From Allacma fusca (lineage: Eukaryota; Arthropoda; Collembola; Symphypleona; Sminthuridae), in assembly GCA_947179485.1 (NCBI GenBank), contig OX359246.1, positions 2,480,001 to 2,544,000 on the forward strand: a stretch of 64,000 nt of DNA. Direction: 5' to 3'. The notes beneath the pieces were generated by a model. It saw nothing but the letters and a program-made list of their open reading frames with translations. It searched no databases and was not told the DNA's origin. Of the stretch, positions 60,876 through 64,000 are shown in pieces. The number at the start of each line of letters is the position of its first letter. The first letter of the stretch is position 1. Position numbers and translations under genes: made by a program.

Positions 60876-61139
60876 ACAGTGAGCATTATTTGGGTATTTT
60901 AAGAAACGTATTGTATTTAAAATACAATATTTTGTATTTGAGTAATTTAAATAACCGACCATTTATTGTATTTTTATTTGTATTTTAGAAATCTAACCTC
61001 AGGTATTTTACTTTGTATTTTGTATTTTAGAAATCTAACCTCAGGTATTTTACTTTGTATTTTGTATTTTATATATTTTTCTTCAGGTATTTTATTTTGT
61101 ATTTTGTCACCTCAGAAAGAAGTGTTTTGCATAGCTCTG
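60876..61139. mobile_element. Terminal fragment of an AAAATAC-type hAT-like element
   Basis: The right end, GCATAGCTCTG at 61139, and inward AAAATAC-type arrays match the left 220 bp of 57298-58223 in the opposite orientation, as far as the GCTCACT phrase (57511; complement near 60880). The other end is missing, so this is a truncated copy. Confidence 0.7.
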
Positions 61140-61363
61140 CTTAAACCTGCCAATTGTGAAGTTCGATAGCGAGTTTGTTACACAACAGAATAAAACTTGT
61201 TCCAAATATTGCATACCTTTTATTTTGCTCTTCGGGTTCTGAAAGTTGTATTCATCGCTCAAGTTATGACTTTCAACAAGTTCATTTGAAAGCAATTATA
61301 ACTGATCATATACAAAAAATATTGCTGGGTGTCAATTCAATGGACCAATGACGTAGTTCAAAC

Positions 61364-62310
61364 AATGCATGCAACTTTGGGGAAAAGTTCAGTTCAAGTT
61401 CAATTCATTTTATTTTCTTTCGCGCAGCGTTCGCTCACACTCAGTTCATTATTATTGGTTATACCATTCACACTCATTTCAATTCATAAGTATTTGTCTT
61501 TTTGCGTTCAGTCACGTTCACTCAAATTGAACGTTAAAATAAAAAGTTCAGTTCACGTTCATATTATCCCTCCCGTGAATCCATTCAGTTCAATCAAGAA
61601 AATTTAATTTAAGGTTCCTATTTCAATCCTAAATCTTATTTTTAGTTGAAAATTAGTAATTTACGGGAATATCTGCCGAAAATATTTAGTTGTTTGCTGG
61701 TTTAAATCAGTTTAAGAATTAGGAACATATCGTCGCTGAAGAGGCAAAATGGACTAAGTGCAATTTCGACTAGAAGCAAAATGGTCTACATGCCTTTTTC
61801 CTTAAAGGCAAAACGGAATAGTTGCAAGCTTTCCTGAAAGCAAAATGAACTACATGCAGTTTTCACTAAAAGCAAAATGGTCTACATGCGTGTATACTTT
61901 CATAATGTATGTAGACCATTTTGCTTTTAGACGAAATTGCACTTATTCCATTTTGCTTTTAAAACTTCATGCATCTATTCCATTTTGCATTTAGTAAAAC
62001 TGCATGTAGACCATTTTGATTTTAATCCAAAATGCATGTATTCCATTTTGCCTCTTCAGCGACGATATACATACGTTAAATCAGAGTTCCGTAATACATA
62101 TTCTCACAATCAGTTCAATTCAGATCTCTTATTCGTACCTAGACATTCACGTTCATGCACGTTTGTTGCATTTGCCAAACAGTTCGATTCAAACTCATTC
62201 GTTACATAAACTGATAAGTTTTGACTTCACTCAAGCTCACTCAAATCTTGAAATATTTCAGAAAAGTTCAATTAACGAACTATTTCATTGCATGCATTGT
62301 TGCATGCGTG
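61364..62310. mobile_element. Non-autonomous hAT-like element (AGTTCAGTTCA-type) in the duplicated block
   Basis: 947 bp, flanked by the 8-bp duplication GTTCAAAC (61356-61363, 62311-62318). The uninterrupted equivalent is at about 54745-54760. Ends are AATGCATGCAAC and CACGCATGCAAC. Arrays of GTTCAGTTCA / TTCAATTCA occur near both ends. A larger foldback element (61728-62067) is nested within. Confidence 0.78.
61728..62067. mobile_element. 340-bp foldback element with GCAAAATGG repeats
   Basis: The ends TATCGTCGCTGAAGAGG are exact inverted repeats. The left arm is a series of AAAGCAAAATGG(T/A)CTACATGC units, the right arm the same units inverted, meeting near 61900. Possible TA flanks fit a Tc1/mariner- or foldback-type MITE. 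It can form one long imperfect hairpin. Confidence 0.78.
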
Positions 62311-63790
62311 GTTCAAACGTTCTCCGCCTAGCTATAATTTTTCCACAGGGTCTCAGCAATTGGAGAAATTTCATTGGCTGGAATGGTTTCAAGGTAAATG
62401 ATTTTATTTCCAAGGGGCTCTTGGTAATCCCTGCGAACCTTTTTTTTGGGTTGGAATATAATACAAGTGGAAATTTCGGGCTAGTTTTGGGAAATTAAAT
62501 CTTTAAATGTTTTACCCCGCATTTATTCAACCTGCACGTTGATTAATTCGCTATTGATTTTTTAAACAAAAACGTAGCTTCTCTCTATTACTTATAGCTC
62601 CGACAGAGCTTATTATCAAACCGAATTCAAACCGTTACATAAAAGCTTGACTTTTAAACCGAATATATACTGTATTTTGAAATTAAAATAAAAATCAAAT
62701 GCGAATAGAAATATTTGTTCGATTCGTATTAGAATCGGTTCCAAATTTAGTGTTTCGAACTATCAATGTATTTGTGTAATAGTAACTGCTTAAATAATTA
62801 TTAATGCTATGAAAATGAGCATCTGTATCCTCATCTTGCAAAAATGGTGCGGGAGTTTTTAGTGATGCCCGCAACGGGTGCTCCGGTTTAAAGATTATTC
62901 TCAAATGGAACCGCTTTATTAATCTCAAAGAAACTGGCAATGCTTGCAGTTACAATCAAAATATGCATGTGCTTAAAAAGGATATTCATTTATTATTTCG
63001 TAGGCTTCAAATGCATTAAATAGATATAACCTTAAATTATAACTTGCTTCTTCATGCATTTGTGGTCATCATCGTGAGCAGTTGCCGAGAAGCTACTTCC
63101 CTCTCTTGCCAAAATAAGTATCAACATTAAACCGTATTCAGATCCACCATACGTTAACAAACAATTTTCCAGATCACACGATAGAGAAAAACAATTAATT
63201 TGTAAAATAAATTCGTTCACGTTGTCTTAAAGTACCATTTCCAGAAACCGTAATACTGTACTTGGAATCACTACATTGAGTTAAAAAAGATTTTAAGAAA
63301 AAAAATATTCGTGGAAAAAATATTTGTGGCAGAAAAAGTTACAAAGTGAAGGGATTTTTTTACGAACAGGGTTTCATGAATTCGTTGACCTTATTTGGGC
63401 AAGGGTGTTCAGATTTGTGGACGTGATTCAGTAAAATTTGGCTTGAAAACAGGGATTATTAGACTTTTCGACTTTATTTGGCAGGGATTTAACTTTGCTA
63501 AGGAAAAGTTTTTTGTCAACAGAAATTATCAAAATCGTTGAACTTTTTAACATCAAGGATGCTTGAATTTTTTAAGGACCTCCTGGCAAGGTTATACAAT
63601 TCAGCAGTGAATTTTAGTAATGATCCTCCAAGGAGATTTACAAAAATCCTACCTCTGACATTGGCATATTGCAAACAGACAATATGACATGGGGGACAAT
63701 GTTCCCCTCAAAATAATTATAAAATAATTTATGCAGTCAAAACTGCAATTAAGCTTCAATTATTTTTTACTTGTACAAATTTACTATTAA

Positions 63791-64000
63791 CTAATTATTT
63801 AAACATTAAACTGAATATGTGATAAAATTATAGAAACAACTGTTTCCAAAAAAGGTTGAAACCTGGAGATCACAATCAGTGATCACAACCAGAACCTTGA
63901 TAGCTGCAGACACCGGTGTTTCGTCTTAGTTGGGACTCGTCAGTGCAGCGCAAACAGCTAACAGAACTATTAACTGTTTTTAAAAAGCTTGGTGTAGTCT
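63791..64000. other. Window end, nothing recognised
   Basis: A short inverted motif (GATCACAATCAGTGATCACAA) occurs near 63870. No gene seen. Confidence 0.4.

Larger units (their letters stand above)
61140..63790. repeat. Distal duplicated block, copy 3
   Basis: Matches 54549-56520 on either side of the inserted element at 61364-62310. The tail 63555-63790 also matches 5512-5990. It lacks an ordered gene copy within the window. Confidence 0.7.

Noticed and set aside
1..64000. tRNA or rRNA genes
   Set aside because: Only the tRNA-complementary BEL primer site was found; no cloverleaf-like pair of A and B boxes was convincing by eye.

Overview
This is a eukaryotic, AT-rich invertebrate window, most likely from an arthropod. 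The look of its multi-pass membrane-protein family suggests a springtail (Collembola) to me, but that is recollection of family style and not something the sequence proves. There are no bacterial operons, rRNA, tRNA or CRISPR arrays.

The backbone is a tandem array of one two-exon gene family, all on the minus strand. Each unit is a gene of about 390 codons (exon 1 about 119 codons, a phase-1 intron of roughly 100-200 bp, exon 2 about 270 codons, 6-7 predicted membrane segments) followed by 2-3 kb of 5' flank that recurs from unit to unit. I find copies A (1-1176), B (6414-7274), C (18682-23641), D (26329-29507), E (33390-35605) and F (57035-59187), plus remnants at 4945-5090, 15955-16130 and 60496-60875. 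Every copy is damaged. A has two indels. B has an internal deletion that fuses its exons in frame. C has two nonsense codons and two transposons. D has lost its start. E is truncated and twice interrupted. F has a stop at codon 2 and an insertion.

The rest is mobile DNA sitting on that array. At 9245-15859 there is a full-length but defective BEL/Pao LTR retrotransposon with near-identical LTRs and 5-bp target duplications. At about 20743-23170 there is a 5'-truncated LINE with a (CGTAT)n tail, inside the intron of copy C. At 36846-51793 there is an unusually long (14.9 kb) Gypsy-type LTR retrotransposon. At least eight non-autonomous hAT-like elements are present, most with 8-bp target duplications and each family with its own subterminal repeat motif. 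There are also two foldback elements and a Tourist-like MITE (3932-4414). Several are nested: a hAT-like element starting at 36060 holds the Gypsy element and a second GC-rich hAT-like element before it ends at 52882.

The most interesting part is the 3' half of the Gypsy element. After gag and pol, where an env gene would be expected, it carries a long Ser/Thr/Pro-rich reading frame. Downstream of that is an ORF (48428-49612) with a CCHC knuckle, a region resembling a BTB/POZ domain and a terminal C2H2 finger, and then a further ORF (50005-51108) with a Cys/His cluster. A donor at 48260 is phase-compatible with acceptors just before both downstream ORFs, so these look like spliced accessory proteins.
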